Positions 27,862 to 38,449 of a DNA stretch of 64,000 bases are shown here, piece by piece. Under the pieces are notes generated by a model. It did not search any database. It was not told the origin of the DNA and saw only the letters and a list, made by a program, of their open reading frames with translations. This DNA is from Streptococcus pseudoporcinus LQ 940-04. GTDB taxonomy: Bacteria; Bacillota; Bacilli; Lactobacillales; Streptococcaceae. Each line of letters begins with the position of its first letter. The first letter of the stretch is position 1. A program made the translations under genes and the position numbers. The DNA lies in contig NZ_AEUY02000003.1 of NCBI RefSeq assembly GCF_000188035.1, forward strand, positions 166,945 through 230,944. The letters are read 5' to 3'.

Positions 27862-27898
27862 AGACGATAGAAAATAATAATTCTGTCGTCTTTTTTAT
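27862..27898 (+). terminator. intrinsic terminator
   Basis: AGACGATAGAA (27862-27872) pairs with TTCTGTCGTCT (27881-27891), one G-T pair, followed by TTTTTATTT. It isolates the cargo gene from the inner ICE backbone. Confidence 0.8.
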
Positions 27899-27918
27899 TT
27901 CAAAGAAAGGAGGCAGGA

Positions 27919-28692
27919 ATGAATTTTGATTATTTTTATAATAGGCAATCTGAAATGTATAACTTCATTAGGTTGCCTATGGTATTAATGGAAGATGAGA
28001 TTTTTGAGAGCATTTCTATTGAAGCTAAAGTTTTGTATTCATATATGCTTAATCGAATGGGTCTTTCATATAAAAATGGCTGGATAGATGAAGATGGAAA
28101 AGTCTTTATTTATTACACAATTGAAAGTATAAAAGATCAATTTAATTGTGCCAGTGAAAAAGCAAATAAATTAATAGCTGAACTTGATATTAAATCAGGG
28201 ATAGGACTAATTGAAAAGAAAAGACAAGGACTGGGAAAGCCTAACAGAATTTATGTTAAAGATTTTATGAGCATATTTAATAATATAGAATTAAAAAATC
28301 AAGAAGTTCGAAAAACAAAATTCCAGAAGTTCGATAATCGAAATTCAAGAGATTCGAATATCGAAAGTCAAGATTTTCGAAAATCGGAAGGTAACTATAA
28401 CAATATTAATAATAATGAGTTAAGAAATAATGATTTTAGTAAAGGTCAAAAGCCTTATGGAATATATAAAAATATATTTTTGACTGATGAAGAATACAAG
28501 GACTTAACAAATGAGTTAGGAAGTAGAATTAGTGACTACATTGATAGATTGTCGTCATATATGAAAGCGAATAACAGAGTTTATCAAGACCACAAGGCAA
28601 CGATAATCAATTGGTATCTTAATGATCAGGCAAAAAACATTAATGATAATTCAACAAGGAAAATGAATTACGATATAGGAGAGAGTTTATGA
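27919..28692 (+). CDS. replication initiator protein A (RepA_N), inner ICE
   Basis: A 257-aa RepA_N protein. The N-terminus shows FIRLPMVLMEDEIFESISIEAKVLYSYMLNR in the order typical of the family, then NGWIDEDGKVFIYYTIESIKDQF. A low-complexity Asn/Arg-rich linker (about 120-180) leads to a C-terminal domain (YGIYKNIFLTDEEYKDL, then YIDRLSSYM and TIINWYLND). That C-terminal domain is also found in the mobilizable element's gene at 44252. AAAGGAGG precedes the ATG, and the stop overlaps the DnaC-like gene by 4 bp. It is the first backbone gene of the inner ICE. Confidence 0.85.
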   Translation: MNFDYFYNRQSEMYNFIRLPMVLMEDEIFESISIEAKVLYSYMLNRMGLSYKNGWIDEDGKVFIYYTIESIKDQFNCASEKANKLIAELDIKSGIGLIEKKRQGLGKPNRIYVKDFMSIFNNIELKNQEVRKTKFQKFDNRNSRDSNIESQDFRKSEGNYNNINNNELRNNDFSKGQKPYGIYKNIFLTDEEYKDLTNELGSRISDYIDRLSSYMKANNRVYQDHKATIINWYLNDQAKNINDNSTRKMNYDIGESL

Positions 28693-29516
28693 AGAACTTA
28701 AAAGATTTTGTATTAAGAGAAAATGATATTGAAAGAAATGGACATATTTATTGCAAGGTCTGTGGTAAAAGAGTAGATGGAGAATTAGTTGACCTTGGAT
28801 TTACAAAGTTTATTCCCAGAATTAAATGTGAATGTGAAATAAAAAGAGATAAGGAAAATGAAGAAAGAGAAAGACTAATGAAAATATCATCTCTGAAAAG
28901 AGATTGCTTCTCATCGCATATCCAACACCAATATAATTTTGAGAAATACTTAAATGAAAAAGGTCAAGCCTACAAGGTTGCTTATAATTATGCTAAAAGC
29001 TTTGAGCAAATGAAAAAAGACAATGTAGGACTTTTATTTTATGGAGATGTTGGCAGTGGAAAGACTTATCTTGCTTGTTCAATTGCAAATGAATTAATTG
29101 AAAGAGAACAAGTTAAAGTTAAGATTATGAATTTATCTCAGGTTATAAACCAAATACAAAAATCAGCATTTAAGCTAGATTCAAATGAAATTATAAGTAA
29201 CCTCTCTAATATTCCCTTGTTAATCCTAGATGACCTTGGAATTGAAAGGGATACATCTTATGCAAGAGAGCAAGTATATAACATTATAAACTCAAGATAC
29301 TTAAAAGGCAGGCCGACAATTTTTACTACAAACTTATCATTGGAAATTATTCAAAATCCTAATATTGAACTTGAGTATCAGAGGATATATTCAAGAATAC
29401 TTGAAATGACAATACCAGTTAAAGTTACGGGAGAAGATTTTAGAAGAAAAATTCAACAAGAGAAGTTAAGAAAATACAAAGAATTACTTTTATATGGAGG
29501 TGGAATAGATGATTAA
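28689..29516 (+). CDS. DnaC/IstB-like AAA+ ATPase with zinc finger
   Basis: A 275-aa helicase-loader-like protein. It begins with a Cys cluster (CKVCGKRVDGE, then CECE) likely to bind zinc. Walker A is YGDVGSGKTY (about 118-127), Walker B LLILDDLGIE, and sensor-like TIFTTNLS follows. With RepA it probably recruits the host DnaB helicase during rolling-circle or theta replication of the excised ICE. Four-base overlap with repA and an 8-bp overlap with the next gene indicate one operon. Confidence 0.87.
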   Translation: MKNLKDFVLRENDIERNGHIYCKVCGKRVDGELVDLGFTKFIPRIKCECEIKRDKENEERERLMKISSLKRDCFSSHIQHQYNFEKYLNEKGQAYKVAYNYAKSFEQMKKDNVGLLFYGDVGSGKTYLACSIANELIEREQVKVKIMNLSQVINQIQKSAFKLDSNEIISNLSNIPLLILDDLGIERDTSYAREQVYNIINSRYLKGRPTIFTTNLSLEIIQNPNIELEYQRIYSRILEMTIPVKVTGEDFRRKIQQEKLRKYKELLLYGGGIDD

Positions 29517-29994
29517 TGAAGAAGTATCTAGGTCGAGTCTTAATCTTGAAGTAAGACTTGCAAAAGCAACAAGTAAAGCAATTCTTGATGCCTTAAAGAA
29601 AGTTCACAAGCAAATAGAAGAACAAGGAGGTTTGAAAAATGTAATAAAAAATAATGGAGAAGAAGTAAAACTAAAAGATATGGTTAAAAAGGGACAGTTA
29701 GAAGAAATTAATCTAAAGGATCCTGAGTTAAAAGAACTAAAGAAAATTTTAAATAAACACGGAGTGAAGTTTTCTGTTATGAAAGATAAGGAAACTGGAA
29801 ACCACTCTGTGTTTTTTCAATCTAAGGATATAAAAGTAATGGAACATGCCTTTAAAAAAGCAGTTAAGGAATCTGAAAGAAAGGCCGATAGAAAAGATTC
29901 AATAACGAAGACTATAAATAAGTTTAAAGATATGGCTAAAGACACCATTAGTAAAGATAAAGTTAAAAATAAACATAAGGAGCAAAGCTTATGA
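29509..29994 (+). CDS. PcfB-like conjugation protein (DUF3801), inner ICE
   Basis: A 161-aa protein with the PcfB/DUF3801 layout: helical N-terminus (LEVRLAKATSKAILDALKKV), a GQLEEINLKDPELKELKKIL region, then a small alpha/beta unit GVKFSVMKDKETGNHSVFFQ and a Lys-rich tail. It is the counterpart of 7492-7980 in the outer ICE and likely works with VirD4. It overlaps the genes on either side by a few bases. Confidence 0.75.
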   Translation: MINEEVSRSSLNLEVRLAKATSKAILDALKKVHKQIEEQGGLKNVIKNNGEEVKLKDMVKKGQLEEINLKDPELKELKKILNKHGVKFSVMKDKETGNHSVFFQSKDIKVMEHAFKKAVKESERKADRKDSITKTINKFKDMAKDTISKDKVKNKHKEQSL

Positions 29995-30725
29995 TAAGTA
30001 ATTTAAAAACATTTGAAAATAAGAATTTTGGGAAACTCACTGTTATAGAAAAAGACGGTGAGTTTTTCTTTATAGCAAATGAAGTAGCAACTATGTTGGG
30101 ATATGTTAATCCAAGAAAAGCTGTTTATGACCATGTAGATGAAGAAGATAAGGGTGTAACGAAATGGAACACCCCTGGAGGAATACAGAATATTTCAATA
30201 ATCAATGAATCAGGATTGTATTCACTTATCCTTTCATCAAAACTACCACAAGCAAAAATTTTTAAAGCTTGGGTAACTAGAGAAGTCTTACCAAGTATTA
30301 GAAAGAACGGAGGATATATAGCAGGACAAGAAAAGAAAACTAACGAAGAGTTACTTGCAGATGCAATTTTAGTAGCCAATAGAATTATTGCTGAAAGAGA
30401 AGAAGAAATTGAAGAATTGAGACCAAAGGCAGACTATTATGACAAACTAGTAGATTATAACCTTCTTACAAACTTTAGAAATACTGCCAAGGAGTTAGGA
30501 ATACCACAAAATCAATTTATAAGTTTTTTAATGGATAAAAGATTAATTTATAGAGATAAGAAAAAGAAACTCTTACCTTATGCATATAAGAATAAGGGAT
30601 ACTTTGAAGTAAAAGAATGGGTTGATCCACTAGGTACACTTGTAGGAATACAAACATTTATAACACCAAAGGGAAGACACTACCTACTAATTTTATTAGA
30701 TAGCGAAGGTTTCTACGATGAATAA
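29991..30725 (+). CDS. BRO-N phage antirepressor-like protein
   Basis: A 244-aa regulator. The BRO-N domain fills residues about 5-110: GEFFFIANEVATMLGY, then NPRKAVYDHVDEED, INESGLYSLILSSKLPQAKIFKAWVTREVLPSIRK. The C-terminal part resembles the KilAC/ANT domain (LGIPQNQFISFLMDKRLIYR). Such proteins counteract repressors in phages and ICEs. It lies between pcfB and virD4 with short overlaps on both sides, so it is co-transcribed with transfer genes. Confidence 0.88.
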   Translation: MISNLKTFENKNFGKLTVIEKDGEFFFIANEVATMLGYVNPRKAVYDHVDEEDKGVTKWNTPGGIQNISIINESGLYSLILSSKLPQAKIFKAWVTREVLPSIRKNGGYIAGQEKKTNEELLADAILVANRIIAEREEEIEELRPKADYYDKLVDYNLLTNFRNTAKELGIPQNQFISFLMDKRLIYRDKKKKLLPYAYKNKGYFEVKEWVDPLGTLVGIQTFITPKGRHYLLILLDSEGFYDE

Positions 30726-31713
30726 GGTATTAGAAGCCATTCTTTCTGATATTAAAAACTTAATTAAAATAGATAACCCAAAGAAATTTATATTATCAAA
30801 CATCCCTTATATATCCTTTTTCTATATTGGAAATATCTTTTCTAAGCACATAAACTCTTATGTAGGAGGAGATATTATTGATAGAATAATGGTGGGAATT
30901 TCTGATATAGGAACTTTATCTTATACACCAAGCCTTAATCCAAGAGACTTGTTAGTAGGTATTTCAGTTGCTGCTCTTGTTAAGCTAATTGTTTATAGCA
31001 AAGGTAAAAATAAAAAGAAATATAGGCAAGGTAAAGAATATGGTTCAGCAAGATGGGGAGAGAGCAAGGATATTGCTCCATATATTGACCCAAAGTTTGA
31101 AAACAATGTTCTTATAACTAATACCGAAAGACTTACAATGAACTCAAGACCTAAAAATCCTAAATATGCTAGAAATAAAAATGTATTAGTAATAGGAGGT
31201 TCTGGATCAGGTAAAACGAGATTTTATGTAAAGCCAAATCTAATGCAAATGCATTCTTCCTATGTAGTAACAGACCCAAAGGGGACACTTGTGTTAGAGT
31301 GTGGAAAAATGCTCTACGAAAATGGATATGATATAAAGATTTTAAACACAATAAACTTCAAAAAGTCCATGAAATACAATCCCTTTGCTTATTTGAGAAG
31401 TGAAAAAGATATTTTAAAGCTTGTCCAAACTATAATTGCTAACACCAAGGGAGATGGAGAAAAGGCAGGAGAAGATTTCTGGGTAAAGGCTGAAAAGTTA
31501 TATTACACTGCCCTCATCGGTTATATTTATTATGAAGCACCAGAAGAAGAAAAGAACTTTAAGACACTTTTAGATATGATTGACGCAAGTGAAGTTAGAG
31601 AAGATGATGAAACCTATATGAATCCAATTGATAGGCTCTTTGAGGCTCTTGAAAAGAAAGACCCAAGTCATTTTGCAGTTAAGCAATATAAGAAATATAA
31701 ACTGGCAGCAGGA
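30718..31713 (+). pseudogene. virD4: virD4 of inner ICE, 5' part (codons 1-332)
   Basis: Coupling-protein gene interrupted by the mobilizable element. Native codons 1-331 carry membrane segments, the YGSARWGESK segment near 108-117 and Walker A GGSGSGKT at 160-167. Homology ends after KKYKLAAG. Reading then continues into foreign DNA and stops at 31768-31770. The 3' part resumes at 46849 in the same frame. Joining 31710 to 46849 gives an uninterrupted 597-codon gene, the normal size. The truncated product lacks Walker B and should be inactive. Confidence 0.92.
31711..31713. other. left crossover site of the mobilizable element
   Basis: GGA shared with 46849-46851. Left flank is virD4 (CTGGCAGCA), right flank is element DNA (GTAATAGAA). 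Large serine recombinases exchange at a 2-base core; GA, as used by TnpX of Tn4451, would fit, as would GG. Confidence 0.85.
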
Positions 31714-31717
31714 GTAA

Positions 31718-31723
31718 TAGAAT
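31718..31723 (+). promoter_or_regulatory. -10 element of a promoter completed only in the circular form
   Basis: TAGAAT at 31718-31723 has no good -35 in the integrated state (ATATAA at the 17-bp position). When the element's ends are joined, TTGACA from the right end (46833-46838) falls exactly 17 bp upstream. The resulting promoter would read into the recombinase gene that starts at 31810. This arrangement is established for Tn4451 and tnpX. Confidence 0.75.
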
Positions 31724-31785
31724 TAAGGAGAACACTTAATCACTATTTTAGTGAAATATGTACTTCTTAATTCTTTTTTTATTGA

Positions 31786-33648
<1,863 letters not shown>

Positions 33649-33655
33649 ATCTATC

Positions 33656-33703
33656 TTGACAAATATTGAATTTTAATTTATTATTAAATATAGATTCAGT
33701 ATT
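33656..33703 (+). promoter_or_regulatory. tetR-family gene promoter with inverted-repeat operator
   Basis: TTGACA (33656-33661), 17-bp spacer, TATTAT (33679-33684). Half-sites AATATTGAATT (33662-33672) and GATTCAGTATT (33693-33703) overlap the spacer and initiation region. The same half-sites, closer together, occur at 34956-34979 before the ABC operon, which suggests autoregulation by the TetR protein. Confidence 0.7.
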
Positions 33704-33723
33704 GGAATAGAAAGAGGTGTGCT

Positions 33724-34296
33724 ATGGCACAAGTATTAAAAGAAGAAGTTAGAAATAGAATACTCGAAGCAGCAGAAAAAGTATTTTATAAAAAGGATTA
33801 TAGAGGTGCCAAATTAACAGAAATTGCAAAAGAAGCAGATATTCCTGTGGCACTAATTTATACCTATTTCAAAAATAAGGCAGTTTTGTTTGATGCAGTA
33901 GTAAGTTCTGTTTATATAAACTTCGAGTCAGCTTTTAATGAGGAAGAATCTTTGGAAAAAGGTTCTGCTTCTGAAAGGTTTGATGAAGTTGGAGAAAATT
34001 ATATTCATGAACTTTTAAAAGATCGTAAGAAGTTAATTATTTTAATGGATAAAAGCTCAGGTACAAAGCATACAGAAGCAAAACAAAAACTCATATCGCA
34101 AATGCAGGTTCATATTGAAGTAAGTTTAAAAAGACAATCGAAACAGGAATATGATCCAATGCTTGCCCATATTTTAGCCAGTAACTTTACAGAGGGACTT
34201 CTTGAAATAGCAAGGCATTATCAAAGTGAAAAGTGGGCAAAAGATATGCTAAAACTTATTGCAAAGTGTTATTACAAGGGAGTGGAATCATTGTAA
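33724..34296 (+). CDS. TetR/AcrR-family regulator
   Basis: A 190-aa repressor-type protein. The N-terminal helix-turn-helix reads RNRILEAAEKVFYKKDYRGAKLTEIAKEADIPVALIYTYFKNKAVLFDAVV, typical of the family; the rest is a helical ligand-binding domain. AAAGAGGTG precedes the ATG. It heads the transporter cluster and probably controls itself and the ABC operon through the shared inverted repeat. Ligand unknown. Confidence 0.9.
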   Translation: MAQVLKEEVRNRILEAAEKVFYKKDYRGAKLTEIAKEADIPVALIYTYFKNKAVLFDAVVSSVYINFESAFNEEESLEKGSASERFDEVGENYIHELLKDRKKLIILMDKSSGTKHTEAKQKLISQMQVHIEVSLKRQSKQEYDPMLAHILASNFTEGLLEIARHYQSEKWAKDMLKLIAKCYYKGVESL

Positions 34297-34346
34297 GTTG
34301 ATTTGATATTTAAATGCGATAAATTTAAATTTTTGGAGGAGATATT

Positions 34347-34865
34347 TTGAAGATATATAAAGATAAAGAAGAACTGAAATCTGAGATAAATAAAAGTTTT
34401 GAAAAGTATATTTCTGAATTTGATATTATTCCTGAATCTCTCAAAGATAAGAGAGTCCCTGAAGTTGACAGAACACCAGCAGAAAATCTTGCTTATCAAC
34501 TCGGATGGACAACATTAGTTTTGAAATGGGAAAAAGATGAGAAAAACGGTTTTGAAGTAAAGACACCGTCGGATATGTTTAAATGGAATCAACTTGGAGA
34601 ATTATATCAGTGGTTTACCGATACTTATGCTCATTTATCGATAGAAGAATTAAAGAAACGATTGAAAGAAAATATTATATCTATCTATACAATGATTGAT
34701 ACACTAAGTGAAGAAGAATTATTTCAACCGCATATGAGAAAATGGGCTGATGAAGCTACTAAAACAGCGACATGGGAAGTTTATAAGTTTATTCATGTTA
34801 ATACGGTTGCCCCTTTTGGAACGTTTAGAACTAAGATTAGAAAATGGAAAAAGATTGTGCTATAA
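34347..34865 (+). CDS. ClbS/DfsB-family (DUF1706) four-helix protein
   Basis: A 172-aa protein starting at TTG 34347, six bases after GGAGGA. The sequence matches the ClbS/DfsB family: KEELKSEINKSFEKYISEF, then RTPAENLAYQLGWTTLVLKWE and a central PSDMFKWNQLGELYQWF. ClbS protects its host from colibactin by hydrolysing the warhead; other members bind small molecules in a DinB-like fold. Its place between a TetR gene and ABC exporters suggests self-protection or detoxification, but the substrate is unknown. Confidence 0.78.
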   Translation: MKIYKDKEELKSEINKSFEKYISEFDIIPESLKDKRVPEVDRTPAENLAYQLGWTTLVLKWEKDEKNGFEVKTPSDMFKWNQLGELYQWFTDTYAHLSIEELKKRLKENIISIYTMIDTLSEEELFQPHMRKWADEATKTATWEVYKFIHVNTVAPFGTFRTKIRKWKKIVL

Positions 34866-34953
34866 TTTTTGATTTGCTGATACAGTAATTTAAAAAAATA
34901 TAGTGATCGGATAAAATAGACTTTGCGTAATCAGCAAAGTCTTACTTTAAACC

Positions 34954-34981
34954 TTAATACTGAATTAAAATTCAATATTAT
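34954..34981 (+). promoter_or_regulatory. promoter/operator of the ABC-ECF operon
   Basis: An inverted repeat of 11-bp arms (34956-34966 and 34969-34979; one mismatch) matches the half-sites at the tetR promoter. TTAATA (34954-34959) and TATTAT (34976-34981) at 16 bp give a plausible promoter that the repeat covers. A hairpin GACTTTGC/GCAAAGTC at 34919-34941 upstream may end the ClbS transcript. Confidence 0.6.
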
Positions 34982-35005
34982 TCAATTTTGAAAGGAGAGT
35001 TGTTC

Positions 35006-36745
35006 ATGCCGGAAAAAGAATTAAGGAAAAAAGTGATTGGGAAAAATAGTTTATCCAATTCACTTCTTGCTTTAAAAATAGTATTTGATTTGATACCACA
35101 AATCTTACTTGTATATTTGATTAGTTCTTTAATCACAAACAATATTAACGAAGGTAATTTAAAGTATATATTCTTGGGAATCTTTATATCGTTTGTATTA
35201 AAAGGAGTGTTTTATTATTTTGCAACAAAGGTTGCCCATGAGAAAGCATACGAAAAATTAACAGAACTTAGGTTAGATATTATCGGTCATCTGAAAAAAC
35301 TAAGTTTGGGATTCTTTAAAGAACATAATACAGGAGAGCTTACCAACATTGTTCAACATGATGTAGAGCAAGTGGAAGTATACCTTGCCCATGGTCTTCC
35401 TGAAATAATGGCAGTTACACTTCTGCCTACCATTATTTTTGTAGCTATGATTTTTGTTGATTGGCGTCTTGCTCTTGGAATGATTGCTGGAGTTCCACTC
35501 ATGTATTTGGTAAAAGTTCTTTCACAGAAAACAATGGATAAAAACTTTGCTATTTACTTTAACCATGAAAATAAGATGAGAGAAGAGCTAATGGAATATG
35601 TAAAAAATATTTCTGTGATTAAGGCTTTTGCTAAAGAAGAGGAGATTAGTGAAAGAACATTAAAAACGGCAAGAGAATATATTTACTGGGTTAAAAAGAG
35701 CATGGGAGCAATTACAATTCCAATGGGACTCATTGACATATTTATGGAAATTGGAGTAGTTATTGTCATGATTTTGGGAAGTATATTTCTTTACTATGGA
35801 AATATTACAACCCCTAATTTTATACTTGCCATTATTTTATCGTCTGCTTTTACTGCATCTATAAGTAAGACGGCTACATTGCAACATTTTTCTATTGTGT
35901 TTAAGGAAGCACTAAAGGCGATTGGAAAAGTTTTAACAGTTCCGCTTCCAAAGAAAAAGACAGAACAAGGTTTAGAATTTGGAAATATAGAATTTAAAGA
36001 TGTGAATTTTGCATACGGAAAAGATAGCTTTGAGCTTAAAAATATCAATTTGAATTTTAAGAAAAATAGTTTGAACGCCTTTGTAGGAGCAAGTGGTTGT
36101 GGGAAAAGTACTGTATCTAATTTGCTTATGGGATTTTGGGATGCAGATGAAGGACAAATACTGATAAATGGAAAAGATATAAAAGAATATAGTCAAGAAA
36201 ATATCTCAATGCTGATTGGTAGTGTGCAACAAGAAGTTATCCTTTTTGATTTAAGTATTTTTGAAAATATAGCAATTGGAAAACTAAATGCAACAAAAGA
36301 AGAAGTCATAGAAGCTGCTAAAAAAGCAAGATGCCATGATTTTATTTCAGCATTGCCAAATGGATATGAAACACGAGTAGGTGAAATGGGAGTTAAGTTA
36401 TCTGGTGGAGAAAAACAAAGAATCTCCATAGCAAGAATGATACTGAAAAATGCACCGATTTTAATATTAGATGAAGCAATGGCAGCTGTTGATAGTGAAA
36501 ATGAAAGACTAATCGGCGAAGCAATTGACGATTTAAGCAAGGATAAAACCATTATTACAATTGCTCATCATCTAAACACAATTAGAGATTCAGACCAAAT
36601 TATAGTTATGGATAAGGGTGTTGTTCTTGATGCAGGAAGCCATGAAGAGTTGATGAAAAGATGTGAGTTCTATAAGGATATGGTTGAAGCACAGAACAAG
36701 GTAGATAGATGGAATTTGAAAGAGGTGGTAACAGAAAATGTTTAG
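35006..36745 (+). CDS. ABC transporter, fused permease-ATPase half (first of pair)
   Basis: A 579-aa half-transporter. Six membrane helices cover about 20-300. The ATPase domain has Walker A GASGCGKST near 361, signature LSGGEKQR, Walker B ILILDEAMAA and H-loop AHH. ATG 35006 follows AAAGGAG. It overlaps the next half-transporter gene by 8 bp, so the two likely form a heterodimer. Type IV ABC pairs of this kind export drugs or peptides; some (IrtAB, YbtPQ) import metal chelates. Substrate not determinable here. Confidence 0.9.
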   Translation: MPEKELRKKVIGKNSLSNSLLALKIVFDLIPQILLVYLISSLITNNINEGNLKYIFLGIFISFVLKGVFYYFATKVAHEKAYEKLTELRLDIIGHLKKLSLGFFKEHNTGELTNIVQHDVEQVEVYLAHGLPEIMAVTLLPTIIFVAMIFVDWRLALGMIAGVPLMYLVKVLSQKTMDKNFAIYFNHENKMREELMEYVKNISVIKAFAKEEEISERTLKTAREYIYWVKKSMGAITIPMGLIDIFMEIGVVIVMILGSIFLYYGNITTPNFILAIILSSAFTASISKTATLQHFSIVFKEALKAIGKVLTVPLPKKKTEQGLEFGNIEFKDVNFAYGKDSFELKNINLNFKKNSLNAFVGASGCGKSTVSNLLMGFWDADEGQILINGKDIKEYSQENISMLIGSVQQEVILFDLSIFENIAIGKLNATKEEVIEAAKKARCHDFISALPNGYETRVGEMGVKLSGGEKQRISIARMILKNAPILILDEAMAAVDSENERLIGEAIDDLSKDKTIITIAHHLNTIRDSDQIIVMDKGVVLDAGSHEELMKRCEFYKDMVEAQNKVDRWNLKEVVTENV

Positions 36746-38447
36746 AGAAATGTTAAAGCTGCTTACAAAAACCGGCAAGAGAGATTTGATTATATCAAGT
36801 GTATTCTTTGCCCTTTATGGACTAAGCTCCATAGCCATGATTGTTATCGTATTTTCTATACTGTTTCAGATATTTGATGGGACGAGTTTAGCAAGTTTAT
36901 ATAAAGGTTTTATTGCAATTGGGTTACTTGTAGTATTCAAAGGCATTTGTAATATGGTTGCAGATATGAAAAAGCATAGTGCAGGTTTTGATATTGTTCA
37001 GCAAATCAGAGAACGCATGATTATTAAATTGAAAAAATTCAGTTTGGGATTTTATACCAATGAAAGACTGGGAGAGATCAATACAATTTTACACAAAGAT
37101 GTTGATAATATGTCTCTTGTTGTAGGACACATGTGGTCGAGAATGTTTGGCGATTTTTTGATAGGTGCAGTCGTATTTATCGGTCTTGCAAGTATTGATT
37201 TCAAACTTGCTATTCTAATGGCTGTATCTGTTCCGATTGCACTTGTCTTTCTATATCTGACAATTAAGCAATCTGAAAGAATAGAGAATCAGAATAATTC
37301 AGCACTTCTTGATATGGTTAGCTTATTTGTTGAATATGTTAGAGGAATACCTGTACTAAAGAGTTTTTCAAACAATAAAAGCTTGGATAATGAGCTTATG
37401 AACAAGACAAAAAAGTTTGGAGAAACAAGCAAAGTAGCTTCAAGATTCAAGGCAAAACAGCTATCTATATTTGGGTTTTTACTGGATATTGGATATTTAG
37501 TTCTTTTAATTGCAGGAGCAATACTTGTTATAAAGGGAAGTCTTGATGTACTTAATTTTATTATCTTTGCAGTAATTTCAAAAGAGTTTTATAAGCCGTT
37601 CGCTTCTATGGAACAACACTATATGAACTATGTTTCGGCGGTAGATAGTTACGAAAGACTTTCAAGAATTTTATATGCAGATGTAATCCCGGATAAAGTG
37701 AATGGAATTGTTCCGATGGATAATGATATAGCTTTTGAAAACATAGATTTTTCCTATGAAAAAGATGAATTTAAAATGGAAAAATTGAGCTTTTCTATTG
37801 CTGAAAAAACTATGACAGCCTTAGTTGGAGAATCAGGTAGTGGAAAGACTACTATAACCAACTTGCTTTTAAGATTTTATGATGTGCATAAAGGAAAAAT
37901 TACCCTCGGAGGAACTGATATAAGGGATATTCCTTATGATGAGCTTTTAGATCGTATTAGTATTGTCATGCAAAATGTTCAGTTGTTTGATAATACCATT
38001 GAAGAAAACATCAAGGTAGGTAAAAAAGGAGCAACGAAAGAAGAAATCATTGAAGCTGCAAAGAAAGCGAGGATACATGATTTCATTATGAGTTTACCAA
38101 AAGGTTATGAAACTGATATTGGAGAAAATGGTGGGATTTTATCAGGTGGACAGAGACAAAGAATATCTATTGCAAGAGCTTTTCTAAAGGATGCACCTAT
38201 TTTAATTCTTGATGAAATGACAAGTAATGTTGATCCTGTAAATGAATCTTTGATACAAGATGCTATTACAGAACTTGCAAAGAATAGAACTGTACTTGTA
38301 GTGGCTCATCATTTAAAAACCATTCAAAAAGCTGACCAAATTCTCGTATTTCAAAAAGGAAATTTACTTGAAAAAGGAAAGCATGGGGAACTTCTTGAGA
38401 AAGATGGTTACTACACAAAATTATGGAAAGCTCAGTACGAGGTATAA
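36738..38447 (+). CDS. ABC transporter, fused permease-ATPase half (second of pair)
   Basis: A 569-aa half-transporter with six helices (about 18-280) and an ATPase domain: Walker A GESGSGKTT near 364, Q-loop VMQNVQLF, signature LSGGQRQR, Walker B ILILDEMTS, H-loop AHH. Its DEMTS Walker B carries the normal catalytic Glu, as does the partner's DEAMA, so neither half looks degenerate. Translation is coupled to the first half by an ATG within the preceding stop region. Confidence 0.9.
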   Translation: MFREMLKLLTKTGKRDLIISSVFFALYGLSSIAMIVIVFSILFQIFDGTSLASLYKGFIAIGLLVVFKGICNMVADMKKHSAGFDIVQQIRERMIIKLKKFSLGFYTNERLGEINTILHKDVDNMSLVVGHMWSRMFGDFLIGAVVFIGLASIDFKLAILMAVSVPIALVFLYLTIKQSERIENQNNSALLDMVSLFVEYVRGIPVLKSFSNNKSLDNELMNKTKKFGETSKVASRFKAKQLSIFGFLLDIGYLVLLIAGAILVIKGSLDVLNFIIFAVISKEFYKPFASMEQHYMNYVSAVDSYERLSRILYADVIPDKVNGIVPMDNDIAFENIDFSYEKDEFKMEKLSFSIAEKTMTALVGESGSGKTTITNLLLRFYDVHKGKITLGGTDIRDIPYDELLDRISIVMQNVQLFDNTIEENIKVGKKGATKEEIIEAAKKARIHDFIMSLPKGYETDIGENGGILSGGQRQRISIARAFLKDAPILILDEMTSNVDPVNESLIQDAITELAKNRTVLVVAHHLKTIQKADQILVFQKGNLLEKGKHGELLEKDGYYTKLWKAQYEV

Positions 38448-38449
38448 TC

